From an uncultured bacterium (GTDB lineage Bacteria > Krumholzibacteriota > Krumholzibacteriia > LZORAL124-64-63): a stretch of 53,777 nucleotides of DNA. The notes under the pieces are model-generated. The model had not been told where the DNA came from, did no database searches, and was given only the letters and a program-made list of their open reading frames with translations. The stretch's first letter is position 1, and each line of letters opens with the position of its first letter. Location of the stretch: contig CALEMW010000099.1 of NCBI GenBank assembly GCA_937910695.1, forward strand, positions 1 to 53,777, given 5' to 3'. Shown here piece by piece: positions 9,293 to 16,593 of this stretch. Made by a program: the position numbers and the translations under genes.

Positions 9293-9516
9293 GGAAGTCT
9301 CTTACGCACCAAGGCCGCCACCTCGTCGTCTTCGGCGTGACGGCCGAGAGCCTGCTTGGAGTAGATCAGCTCCTGGCCGAGGATCACCTCGAACACGCCT
9401 CCCGAAGACGGAATGAGCTCCGCATCCAGATTGAATTCTCGCTTCAATTCAGCCGCCAGACCGGCGGCGATGGGTTCGTAGTTTCAGACCTTGCAGTATT
9501 CGATGGACAGGAACAT
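9289..9516 (-). CDS. SelW/Rdx-family selenoprotein with in-frame TGA (Sec)
   Basis: A 75-residue thioredoxin-like redox protein of the SelW/SelT/SelH (Rdx) family, readable only if the TGA at 9484-9486 is decoded as selenocysteine. The product starts MFLSIEYCKVUNYEP, giving the family CxxU redox motif at residues 8-11 after the first strand. It continues with a helix (AAGLAAELKREF) and the hallmark SSGGVFEVILGQELIYSK, and ends at TGA 9291-9289. Cys homologues read YCxxCNY at this point. RBS AGGAGG lies six bases before the ATG, and the gene starts 8 bases after the stop of the Zn-dehydrogenase. A hairpin with a GGTCT loop just after the TGA fits a bacterial SECIS. The alternative is a TGC-to-TGA sequence error or a decayed Cys gene. 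Confidence 0.85.
9452..9468 (-). promoter_or_regulatory. Candidate bacterial SECIS hairpin
   Basis: On the minus strand, 15 bases after the TGA, GCCGCC-GGTCT-GGCGGC forms a perfect 6-bp stem with the five-base loop GGUCU. The apical loop of the E. coli fdhF SECIS contains the same GGUCU, the part bound by SelB. The loop begins 22 bases after the TGA, within the range accepted for bacterial SECIS elements. Confidence 0.8.
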
Positions 9517-9524
9517 GCAGCCTC

Positions 9525-10697
9525 CTAGAACTCCAGGATCAGTTTGGGCCACTCGTTCAGCTTGGACTGGAACGATGCGGGTTCGAAGTCGTCGATGTGG
9601 ACGACCGTCTCGCGGCCGCCGGCGAGGATGGTTTCGTAGATGTGCTTCTGGATGCCGTTGCTTTCGTCCTCGAGCAGATTACGCGTCACCATCCAGGTGT
9701 CGAAGATGCGTCGACCGATGACGCTGCGCAGGGTCAGGCCGTTGACGATCACGCGGTCGAAGGCCTGGATCTGGAAGCTGCCCTGCTTGAGACCGAAGAG
9801 AACGACCTCGCCGCCGCGCCTCGTGCTCTGGATGGCGTTGTTGACGCTGCTGTTGAACCCGGCCATCTCGAGAGCCACGTCCACGCCGATGCCCCGCGAC
9901 GCATCGCGGACGGCCTGGACGACCTCTTTGCTGGCCGCCGCGCCGTGCTTGGGCGTGCGCGACATATCCAGAGGAATCACGACGTCGGCGCCCAGCCGGC
10001 GTGCCATCTCCTGGTTCTTGGGGACGGGCTCCACGCCGATCACGCGGGTGGCGCCCAGGGCCTTGGCCACCATGATGACGAATAGGCCGATCGTGCCGCA
10101 GCCGAACACACCGACGGTTTTGCCGCGCAGGTCGGCCACCTGGCAGGCGTGCACGGCGTTGCCGAAGGGTTCCTGCAACGCCGCCACCTTGAGCTTGATC
10201 TTCTTCTTGTCTGTGGGCCAGAGTACGGCCGCGGGCAGTTTGATGTACTCGGCGAAACAGCCGTCGCGGCTGATGCCGATGATCTGGTCGTCGGCGCAGA
10301 TGTGGGTCTGCCCGATCATGCACTGATGGCACACGCCGCAGATGATGTGCGATTCGGTCGAGACGATGTCTTTGGCGCGGTAGTTGTACTTGCCGGTGAC
10401 GAGAGAGCCCACCTCAACGATCTCGCCCACCATCTCGTGGCCGATGATGCGGGTCGTGTGCTGCTCCTGTTTCAGGCTTTCGAAGATCATGCCCTTGAAG
10501 GCGGTGCGGTTCCAGATGCCGCGGTCGCTGCCGCAGAAGCCGGCGAAGATCACCTTGATGACTACGGACATGGAATCGGCGGGGTTGGCTGCCTCGTCGA
10601 GCTCGGGTCGGGCGACTGTCTGTCGCACGAAGCCGCGGGTCTTGTCCCAGGGCATGGTGGCCTTGTCGTAAACGAGGGCCTGCATCGAACGCTCCAC
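9525..10697 (-). CDS. Zinc-dependent alcohol/threonine dehydrogenase-like protein (MDR family)
   Basis: A 390-residue medium-chain dehydrogenase, NAD(P)-dependent and cytoplasmic. Catalytic zinc ligands are visible as FCGSD, GHEMVGE and the later EPFGNAVHA. The second Cys cluster (CGVCHQCMIGQTHIC) would hold a structural zinc. The Rossmann fingerprint is VGVFGCGTIGLFVI. The overall pattern resembles L-threonine 3-dehydrogenase/sorbitol dehydrogenase relatives, with an unusual long insert (residues about 60-90, GMIFESLKQEQHTTR). GTG 10697 is chosen because GGAGG lies 6 bases upstream; the next ATG at 10685 would be too far from it. It leads an apparent operon with the selenoprotein and the HAD phosphatase. 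Substrate unknown. Confidence 0.85.
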   Translation of the reverse strand: MERSMQALVYDKATMPWDKTRGFVRQTVARPELDEAANPADSMSVVIKVIFAGFCGSDRGIWNRTAFKGMIFESLKQEQHTTRIIGHEMVGEIVEVGSLVTGKYNYRAKDIVSTESHIICGVCHQCMIGQTHICADDQIIGISRDGCFAEYIKLPAAVLWPTDKKKIKLKVAALQEPFGNAVHACQVADLRGKTVGVFGCGTIGLFVIMVAKALGATRVIGVEPVPKNQEMARRLGADVVIPLDMSRTPKHGAAASKEVVQAVRDASRGIGVDVALEMAGFNSSVNNAIQSTRRGGEVVLFGLKQGSFQIQAFDRVIVNGLTLRSVIGRRIFDTWMVTRNLLEDESNGIQKHIYETILAGGRETVVHIDDFEPASFQSKLNEWPKLILEF

Positions 10698-10740
10698 GGG
10701 TGTCCTCCTGCGGACGGGACGGAAACGGTGCACACGGAAC

Positions 10741-10776
10741 GAGGCGCCGCCGACCAACAAGGTACAACGGCGCCTC
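10741..10776 (-). terminator. Hairpin between the ParA-like gene and the dehydrogenase
   Basis: GAGGCGCCG (10741-10749) pairs perfectly with CGGCGCCTC (10768-10776) across an 18-base loop, just after the ParA-like stop codon. No clear U-tract follows, so it may be a Rho-assisted or weak terminator. Confidence 0.45.
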
Positions 10777-10802
10777 GAAGTGATCAACCCGCCTCGGGAA
10801 GG

Positions 10803-12059
10803 CTAATTGATGGTGTCGTAGTCGTCGTCGCCGAGACCCCAGTAACCTTCTGAATTCCGTTCGCGGCTGCTGCCTTCCTCCTCGTCGAGGAGCTCGTCGA
10901 GGGAGACCATGTCGGGTTCGGCATCGGAACCGGAGCTCGCCCATGCCTCGCGTGGGGCCGAATCTACGACGTCGGCTGATGGCTGGGCGCCTCCGCCCGT
11001 GATGTCGCGCAATAGACGGGCGAGGCCGCCGCCCATGTCGTCGTCCTCCTCCTGAGGATCAATATCCTGGTCGAAATCGCCATCGAGACGGAATCCGCCG
11101 GAACCGAAAACGCTGTCCGAATCGCCGGCGGCCGCGGCCGCGGCTTTGGCGACGGGCCGCACGGCGTCCGTGGTTACGGGGGACAACGGCTTCTGCGAGA
11201 CCCGTGCGACCGAGTCGCTGTCCTTCAACCAGCGCAGCATCAGTTCGTCGACAAGATCGAAATAGGCCCGGCTGCCCAGGGAGCGGCGGTCGTAGATCAC
11301 CGTGGGGCGGCCATGGAGAGCCATCTCCGCCAATCTGGTCGTACGTGGAACGGAGTGGTCGAGGAGAGCGGTGCCAAACTCCGTATCGAGGCTGGCGGCG
11401 ACGTGGCGGCTCATCAGTGTCCTGTGGTCCGTCATGGTCATGAACAGACCCTCGAGCAGCGGTCCGCCGGAGGGGAGAGTGGTCGAGTACTCGGCGATGA
11501 ACTCAAGCAGGCGGCGCAGCGAGTCCCGGCACAGTTCTTCCGCCTGGACGGGTGCCAGGTAGGCATCGCTGGCGGCCAGGGCAGCGCGGGTTTCGGGTCC
11601 GAACCCGGGGGGACAGTCGATGAGGATGGTGTCCCACTCGGCGCGGGCCTCGTCAACGGCTTCGACGAAGGCGTCGGCATGACGGTTCATGAGGTCTTTA
11701 TATTGTCGTTCTTCATCCAGAGCCCAGGCATCAGGCACGACCATCGACAACTGGTCGAGTGAGGTCGCGTGGGCGACGTCGGACAGGGGCATGCCGGAGA
11801 GAAGAACCTCGCGGAGTCCGCCGTGGAGCTGTTCGGGAGCGAAGCCGAGGCTGCGGGACACGCCGCACTGCGGATCGGCTCCGATCACAAGCACGCGGTG
11901 TCCGCTCAGGGCAAAGGCCGCGCCCAGGTTCACTGTCGAGGTGGTTTTGCCCACGCCGCCCTTCTGGCTGACCAGGCTGATGACACGGGCTCCAAGGAGT
12001 CCCCAGGGGTTTGGGACGGAGGATTCCTCGCGCCCGTCAAGGTCGTGAGCGTAATGCAT
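10803..12059 (-). CDS. ParA/Soj-family ATPase with long acidic C-terminal extension
   Basis: A 418-residue protein. Residues about 25-270 form a ParA/MinD-type ATPase: deviant Walker A QKGGVGKTTSTVNLG, switch I near IGADPQCGVSRSLG, and Walker B TILIDCPPGFG. Such proteins position chromosomes, plasmids or protein assemblies on nucleoid or membrane. The C-terminal about 130 residues are Ala/Asp/Glu/Ser-rich and probably disordered (SQEEDDDM-like segments, DELLDEEEG, final GLGDDDYDTIN). No parB and no obvious partner lie nearby, so it is an orphan ParA rather than the chromosome partition locus. ATG 12059 has AAGGA upstream; the open frame extends further but overlaps elbB. It is preceded 31 bases upstream by elbB on the same strand. 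Confidence 0.85.
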   Translation of the reverse strand: MHYAHDLDGREESSVPNPWGLLGARVISLVSQKGGVGKTTSTVNLGAAFALSGHRVLVIGADPQCGVSRSLGFAPEQLHGGLREVLLSGMPLSDVAHATSLDQLSMVVPDAWALDEERQYKDLMNRHADAFVEAVDEARAEWDTILIDCPPGFGPETRAALAASDAYLAPVQAEELCRDSLRRLLEFIAEYSTTLPSGGPLLEGLFMTMTDHRTLMSRHVAASLDTEFGTALLDHSVPRTTRLAEMALHGRPTVIYDRRSLGSRAYFDLVDELMLRWLKDSDSVARVSQKPLSPVTTDAVRPVAKAAAAAAGDSDSVFGSGGFRLDGDFDQDIDPQEEDDDMGGGLARLLRDITGGGAQPSADVVDSAPREAWASSGSDAEPDMVSLDELLDEEEGSSRERNSEGYWGLGDDDYDTIN

Positions 12060-12090
12060 CTGAGGTCCTTCTCGTTGATCTTCTGTTGTT

Positions 12091-12762
12091 TCAGTGATTT
12101 CGATTTGTGAGCTCCAAAACCTTCGCCACCAGCTGGGAGACGCCATCGAAGACCTCCGCGATGCCGTCGGCGAGCATGTAGGCCGGAGTCGTAACGACGA
12201 GGTTGTCCTCGTCGACGACGACGCCCGTGGCGGGTGCCTCCACATGCAGGGCGCCCATCTCGCAGAGGGCCGCCGCGGTGCCGGCATCGCTGCCGATCGT
12301 GAGCTTGATGGGCTTGTCTTCTCCAAACACGCGGGCGATGAGAACCGGCGCGATGCACATTGCGCCAATGACTTTTCCGGAAGCGTTCATGGCCTTCAGA
12401 AAGGTCGCCACCTCTGGGTTCGCCGTGCAGCCTGAGCCGTCGACGGCGAAGGAACAGAGGTTCTTGGCGGCGCCGAAGCCGCCGGGCAGGATGACGGCGT
12501 CGAAGTCCCCGGCCTTGAGTGCGGCGACGTCGGCCACCGGCCCCCGCGCGATCCGCGCGGATTCGGTTCTGACGTTTCTCGCAGGGACAGTCGCCGGCTC
12601 GCCAGCCTGGTGATCCATCACGTGCATCTGATCGATGTCGGGCGCAGCGATAACGACCTCCACACCGGCCCTGTCGAGCGCCAGCAGGGTGGCCGTGGCC
12701 TCGTGGATCTCGGCGCCGTCGAAGACGCCGCATCCGCTGAGGATCACTGCGACACGAGTCAT
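12091..12762 (-). CDS. elbB: ElbB, DJ-1/PfpI-family glyoxalase-like protein
   Basis: A 223-residue cytoplasmic protein of the DJ-1/PfpI superfamily. It matches ElbB (isoprenoid biosynthesis-associated, weak glyoxalase): N-terminal VAVILSGCGVFDGAEIHEA, central AVILPGGFGAAKNL, the nucleophile elbow GAMCIAPVL with the catalytic Cys, and the end of the domain with LVVTTPAYM. The length equals the usual ElbB length (about 217-220). ATG 12762 follows GGGGGA; an in-frame upstream start at 12819 lacks an RBS. It sits divergently from the ACT-domain gene and just upstream of the ParA-like gene. Confidence 0.88.
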   Translation of the reverse strand: MTRVAVILSGCGVFDGAEIHEATATLLALDRAGVEVVIAAPDIDQMHVMDHQAGEPATVPARNVRTESARIARGPVADVAALKAGDFDAVILPGGFGAAKNLCSFAVDGSGCTANPEVATFLKAMNASGKVIGAMCIAPVLIARVFGEDKPIKLTIGSDAGTAAALCEMGALHVEAPATGVVVDEDNLVVTTPAYMLADGIAEVFDGVSQLVAKVLELTNRNH

Positions 12763-12923
12763 GATTGGTTCCCCCTTGATGATCGGCTCCGATTCTAAAG
12801 GGCGCAGGCGGCCTGTCAACCCCCATGCGGTGGGAGGGATTGGGTTTTTTCTTGGGAGAGGACGATGGAGCTTCCTACATTGGTCCTGTCAGAGACGGGG
12901 GATGCCCAACGGGAGGATTCGAG

Positions 12924-13397
12924 ATGTCCAAGGTGGCTATAGGCGGCATGCTGGAAACGCGCGGGCTCGTGCTGGTGAAGATCCTCGGTGTACGCCGCGG
13001 ACCCGGTGTGGCGGGCAAGACCCTATCGTTGCTTGGCGCCCACGGCGTGAATGTGCTGTGCGTCGTGTCCTCGTCCGACAGCCATAATCGCGAAAACATC
13101 ACCGTGGCCCTGGAGCGTGCGGACATCGATCAGGCTCTGGGCCTGCTGCAGACGATCAGCGAAGAAATCGAAGCCGAGCACATCGAGTTCGTGAAAAACG
13201 TGAGTTTGCTCTCCATCTACGGCCCTCACTTCAGTGAGCGCCCGGCCATCGCCGGCTTGATGTTCGAGGCCATGGCGGCCGGTGGCATCGACATCCACGC
13301 CATCAGCACCTCGGTCTCGACGGTCTCATGCATCGTCGACGAGGCGAGCCTGGACGCCGCCATGGCGCAGGTCTGCGAAACCTTCCTGGTTCCCTAA
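12924..13397 (+). CDS. Double ACT-domain protein resembling the aspartokinase regulatory domain
   Basis: A 157-residue stand-alone protein with two ACT folds and no catalytic domain. ACT1 spans about residues 15-75 (VLVKILGVRRGPGVAGKT...HGVNVLCVVSS). ACT2 spans about 85-150 (VSLLSIYGPHFSERPAIAGLMFEAM...IDIHAISTSVSTVSCIVD). The ISTSVSTVSC segment closely resembles the C-terminal amino-acid-sensing part of aspartokinases. It probably binds an amino acid and regulates a partner or acts as a sensor. GGGAGGA precedes ATG 12924. Its stop codon overlaps the convergent uridine-kinase gene by four bases. Confidence 0.8.
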   Translation: MSKVAIGGMLETRGLVLVKILGVRRGPGVAGKTLSLLGAHGVNVLCVVSSSDSHNRENITVALERADIDQALGLLQTISEEIEAEHIEFVKNVSLLSIYGPHFSERPAIAGLMFEAMAAGGIDIHAISTSVSTVSCIVDEASLDAAMAQVCETFLVP

Positions 13398-15049
13398 TAG
13401 CTGAATCCGCTTTCTCCCACGAACTCCCGCAACAGGGAAGTCGGCGGCACCAGCCGCACGTCGATGGGCAGGTGCATCCGCAGCAGCTCGAGCAGCGCGC
13501 GCGCCCTACCGTAGGAGGAATCGTCGGTTTCGACGGCGGCGAGGCGGGGTTCCGCCCAGAGCTTCAGCACGCCGAGTTCGTAGGCCAGCCCGGAGTTGAA
13601 GACCAAGTCGGCGTTGTCCTGGTAGGGGAAGATCCAGCGGTCTTCACCCTCGCGGACCTGGGGCCAGCGGGCGAGGGTCTGGCTGGCCGTATAGCCCCGG
13701 AATTGGGCGTCGCGGACGATACGGCGCACGATGCGGCTCAGGGTCGTTGGCAGCGGTGTGACGTTGTCGATGTTGGTGTGGCACAGGGCCGACACATAGA
13801 CGCGCAGGACGTGGGAGGATTCGATCGACGAGGCCAGCCGGGGGTTGAGGGCGTGGAGGCCTTCGAGGATGAGCGGAGCGCCCCGGGGAAGGGTCACTTC
13901 GTCCTGACTCTCGCTGCTGGTGCCGGTGGTGAAGTCGTATCGTGGCAGTCGGACCGGTCGCCCGGCGAGCAGGGCCGCGAGATGGTCGTTGAGCAGGTCG
14001 AGCCGCAGGGCATCGATGGATTCGTAGTCGAGGCGGCCGTTTTCGTCGGTCGGCGTGTCGGAGCGGTCGACGAAATAGTCGTCGAGCGACAGTGCGTACG
14101 GCTCCAGGTTTTGGACCTGAAGTTGCACGGTAAGGCGTTTTGCGAAGCTGGTTTTCCCCGAGCTGGAAGGGCCGGCCGCCAGCACCAGACGACCGTCGGC
14201 GGGCATGTTGAACACTTGTTGGGCGGTCTCGACCACAAAGCGCGTATGACGGGCTTCGCACAGTCGGATCAGTTCTTTGACCCGTCCTTCGGCGACCGTG
14301 CGGTTGATGGCGCCCAGGTCGGCGAGGTCGTGATGTGTGGACCAGTCGGCGTACTCGCGCATCGCGGCTAGGAATGTTGTGCTGTGGACCAATTCTGCGA
14401 GATCCTGCGGTCGGCCTGGTGCAGAGGGTAAGAGAATGAATCCGGGTTCTTCTGCGACGAGCCGGAAGGTGTGGGCCAGTCCCGTCGACGGCAGCAGGAC
14501 GCCATGGAACAGCTGGTTGCTGCCGATCACCTGGCTCATGGACGGCGCCCCGGAATAGACATAGCGGGCTGCGCGGCGGCTGAAGGGGTGACTGGAGTCC
14601 CGCCGGTTACGAACGAGGGTCCGCTGATCGAATACGCGGGGCACGATGGGCCGGTTCTGGGCGATGATTTCCCTCATCTTCGTATCGACGGCGACAAGGT
14701 CGGCCCCATCGACACCGTTGCCCAGGGTCGCATAAAGGCCGTCGCCCACGAAGAAGTCCACCAGCAGTTCCCGGTCGGGAAAGAGGTCGTTGCAGGCCAC
14801 GGCCAGGACGGCGGCGAGGGTGCGGACGGCTGTGGAGTGGGATTTGGGATGGCTCAGGCGCATCAGCCCGACGGTTTCGCCGCCCCAGAGCGGTTCGGCC
14901 AGGCTGCAGCGATGGCCGTTGATGGCACCCAGGACGAAGGGGTCGTCTCCTGCCAGATCTAGGCCCTGAAGGGCGATGATTTCCTGAAGTGGAGTGCCGG
15001 GTAGTGTTTTGACAACCTGGCCCTCGATTTTCACCGTCGCATCCACCAT
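13394..15049 (-). CDS. Uridine-kinase/phosphoribulokinase-type nucleoside kinase with N-terminal ThrRS-like domains
   Basis: A 551-residue protein. Residues 1-60 resemble a TGS domain (KIEGQVVKTLPGTPLQEI). Residues about 60-260 resemble the ThrRS-type second additional domain (LSHPKSHSTAVRTLAAVL), and the C-terminal half is a P-loop uridine kinase-like domain (Walker A AAGPSSSGKTSFAKRL, LSLDDYFVDR, LILEGLHALNP). This arrangement is known in a family of putative nucleoside kinases in diverse bacteria, with a presumed role in phosphorylating a nucleoside or related substrate. GGAGG precedes ATG 15049. Substrate is not known from the sequence. Confidence 0.82.
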   Translation of the reverse strand: MVDATVKIEGQVVKTLPGTPLQEIIALQGLDLAGDDPFVLGAINGHRCSLAEPLWGGETVGLMRLSHPKSHSTAVRTLAAVLAVACNDLFPDRELLVDFFVGDGLYATLGNGVDGADLVAVDTKMREIIAQNRPIVPRVFDQRTLVRNRRDSSHPFSRRAARYVYSGAPSMSQVIGSNQLFHGVLLPSTGLAHTFRLVAEEPGFILLPSAPGRPQDLAELVHSTTFLAAMREYADWSTHHDLADLGAINRTVAEGRVKELIRLCEARHTRFVVETAQQVFNMPADGRLVLAAGPSSSGKTSFAKRLTVQLQVQNLEPYALSLDDYFVDRSDTPTDENGRLDYESIDALRLDLLNDHLAALLAGRPVRLPRYDFTTGTSSESQDEVTLPRGAPLILEGLHALNPRLASSIESSHVLRVYVSALCHTNIDNVTPLPTTLSRIVRRIVRDAQFRGYTASQTLARWPQVREGEDRWIFPYQDNADLVFNSGLAYELGVLKLWAEPRLAAVETDDSSYGRARALLELLRMHLPIDVRLVPPTSLLREFVGESGFSY

Positions 15050-15106
15050 TGCGTACCTCCGATCCGGAGAATACGCCCGGGTCGGTGAGCTGTCCACGGT
15101 GCGGAA

Positions 15107-15343
15107 TCAGGCGTCGCAATCTTTCGAGGAGGGGCAGCCTTTGCAGGAGTCGGGCTTGGCCGCGGGACGGGAATCATTCACGTAATAGCCCGATCCCTTG
15201 AAGCTGATGCCGATGCCGCCGCTGATCAGTCGCTGGACTTTGCCGCGGCACTCGGGGCAGCGGCTGCGGGGGCGATCGGTCATCGACTGCTTGAGTTCGA
15301 ACCGGTGGGCGCACTTTGTGCACTCGTATTCGTAGATCGGCAT
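15107..15343 (-). CDS. FmdB-family zinc ribbon protein
   Basis: A 78-residue protein beginning MPIYEYECTKCAHRFE, the standard FmdB/CxxC-CxxC zinc-ribbon start, with the second CxxC in SRCPECRGKVQRLI and the family motif GIGISFKGSGYYVNDS. The tail has three extra cysteines (CKGCPSSKDC) that may bind metal. Members of this family are called putative regulatory proteins, but their function is unproven. Start chosen at ATG 15343 with GAGAGGA upstream. It is separated from the downstream kinase gene by 57 bases on the same strand. Confidence 0.88.
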   Translation of the reverse strand: MPIYEYECTKCAHRFELKQSMTDRPRSRCPECRGKVQRLISGGIGISFKGSGYYVNDSRPAAKPDSCKGCPSSKDCDA

Positions 15344-15570
15344 GAACGTATTGTCCTCTCTGGTGTTTCCGGAAGGCAACAATATGGACCTGTTTGGGGG
15401 CTGGAGCAAATAGACAGGTCCATCCTGGCTGTAACTTGATTGTTCACAACGTAACGAGGGTGTCCATAGATCGAAGCCGATGGAATTGATGCGCGGGGTT
15501 GTGAATCGGGGCGTGTCTGCTTATGATCTGCCCCGACAAGGATGACAACCCGGAAAGAAGGAAGGCTGCC

Positions 15571-16593
15571 ATGTCCGTGAATGTGGGAATCATGGGATTC
15601 GGGCGACTTGGGCGGAATATGTTCCGTATCGCCAATGCCGATCCCGGAGTGACCTTCGCAGCCGTCAGCGATCTCGCCAATGTCGAGACCCTGGCGTACC
15701 TGCTGAAGAACACGACGGTGGAAGGGGAGTTTCTCGGCGAGCTGCGTCAGGAAGGCCACTACCTGGTGACCGATAACCAGCGTACCCGCGTCGTTCACGG
15801 GTCTCGTCCCGGTGACGTGCCGTGGGATGTCCTCGGTGTCGACGTCGTCATCGAAGCGACAGGTATGTTCCGCACCCGCCCCGAACTCCAGAAGCATATC
15901 GACTCGGGAGCCAAAGCGGTCATTCTCTCAACCCCCTCGATCGGTCCTGTGGACCGCATGGTCATCAACGGCGTCAACGACGAGGATCTCACGGCGTCCG
16001 ACCGCATCATCTCCAACGGCAGCAGCAGTTGCCACGCCCTGGCCCTCATGCTGAAGATCCTGCAGGAGAAGGTCGGCCTGAAACGCGCCACTATGACCAC
16101 CGTGCATGCTTATACGAGCGACCAGCAACTCAGCGACAACGCCCGCGGCGGTCTGCGCTGGAGCCGTTCGGCTGCGGAAAACATCATCCCCAATTCGAGT
16201 TGGGCGGCCCGAGCCGTGGTGAAGCTGATGCCCGAGTTGGAGGGCAAGGTCGACGGCATGGCGCTGAACGTGCCTGTTTCGGCTGGATCGAACCTCGACC
16301 TCGTGGTCGAGCTCGAGAAACCCCTTTCCGCCGAGGAGTACAACGCCATCTTCGCCGAAGCGGCCGAAGGTGAGTACAAGGGTCTGATCGGCTATACGGA
16401 CGAGCCCATCGTCTCGAGCGACGTGATCGGGAATTCCTGCTCCGGCGTCGTCGACGCCCAGGCGACCCTGTCTCTGAACAACGGTCTGATCAAGAGCATC
16501 GTCTGGTACGACAACGGCTGGGCATATGCCTATCGGCTGCTGGAAACGGCCCGCCGGGTCGCCGCACTGGTCGTCGACGGGGAGGTCAAGTGA
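15571..16593 (+). CDS. GAPDH-like protein with degenerate active site
   Basis: A 340-residue protein of the GapA fold (NAD motif GFGRLGRNMFR, VIEATGMFRTR, general-base region TTVHAYTSDQQL, H179) with damaged catalytic residues. Gapless alignment to the next gene places Ser152 (SNGSSSCH) where GAPDH has its catalytic Cys. A Cys is found two residues later, and the companion TTNC is lost. The anion-site residues also differ: TTGAA reads SSWAA, and the Arg of MRVP is Asn (LNVP). It therefore probably does not carry out phosphorylating GAPDH chemistry. A structural, regulatory or different oxidoreductase role is possible. It lies directly upstream of, and overlaps by one base, the canonical gap gene. 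Confidence 0.88.
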   Translation: MSVNVGIMGFGRLGRNMFRIANADPGVTFAAVSDLANVETLAYLLKNTTVEGEFLGELRQEGHYLVTDNQRTRVVHGSRPGDVPWDVLGVDVVIEATGMFRTRPELQKHIDSGAKAVILSTPSIGPVDRMVINGVNDEDLTASDRIISNGSSSCHALALMLKILQEKVGLKRATMTTVHAYTSDQQLSDNARGGLRWSRSAAENIIPNSSWAARAVVKLMPELEGKVDGMALNVPVSAGSNLDLVVELEKPLSAEEYNAIFAEAAEGEYKGLIGYTDEPIVSSDVIGNSCSGVVDAQATLSLNNGLIKSIVWYDNGWAYAYRLLETARRVAALVVDGEVK

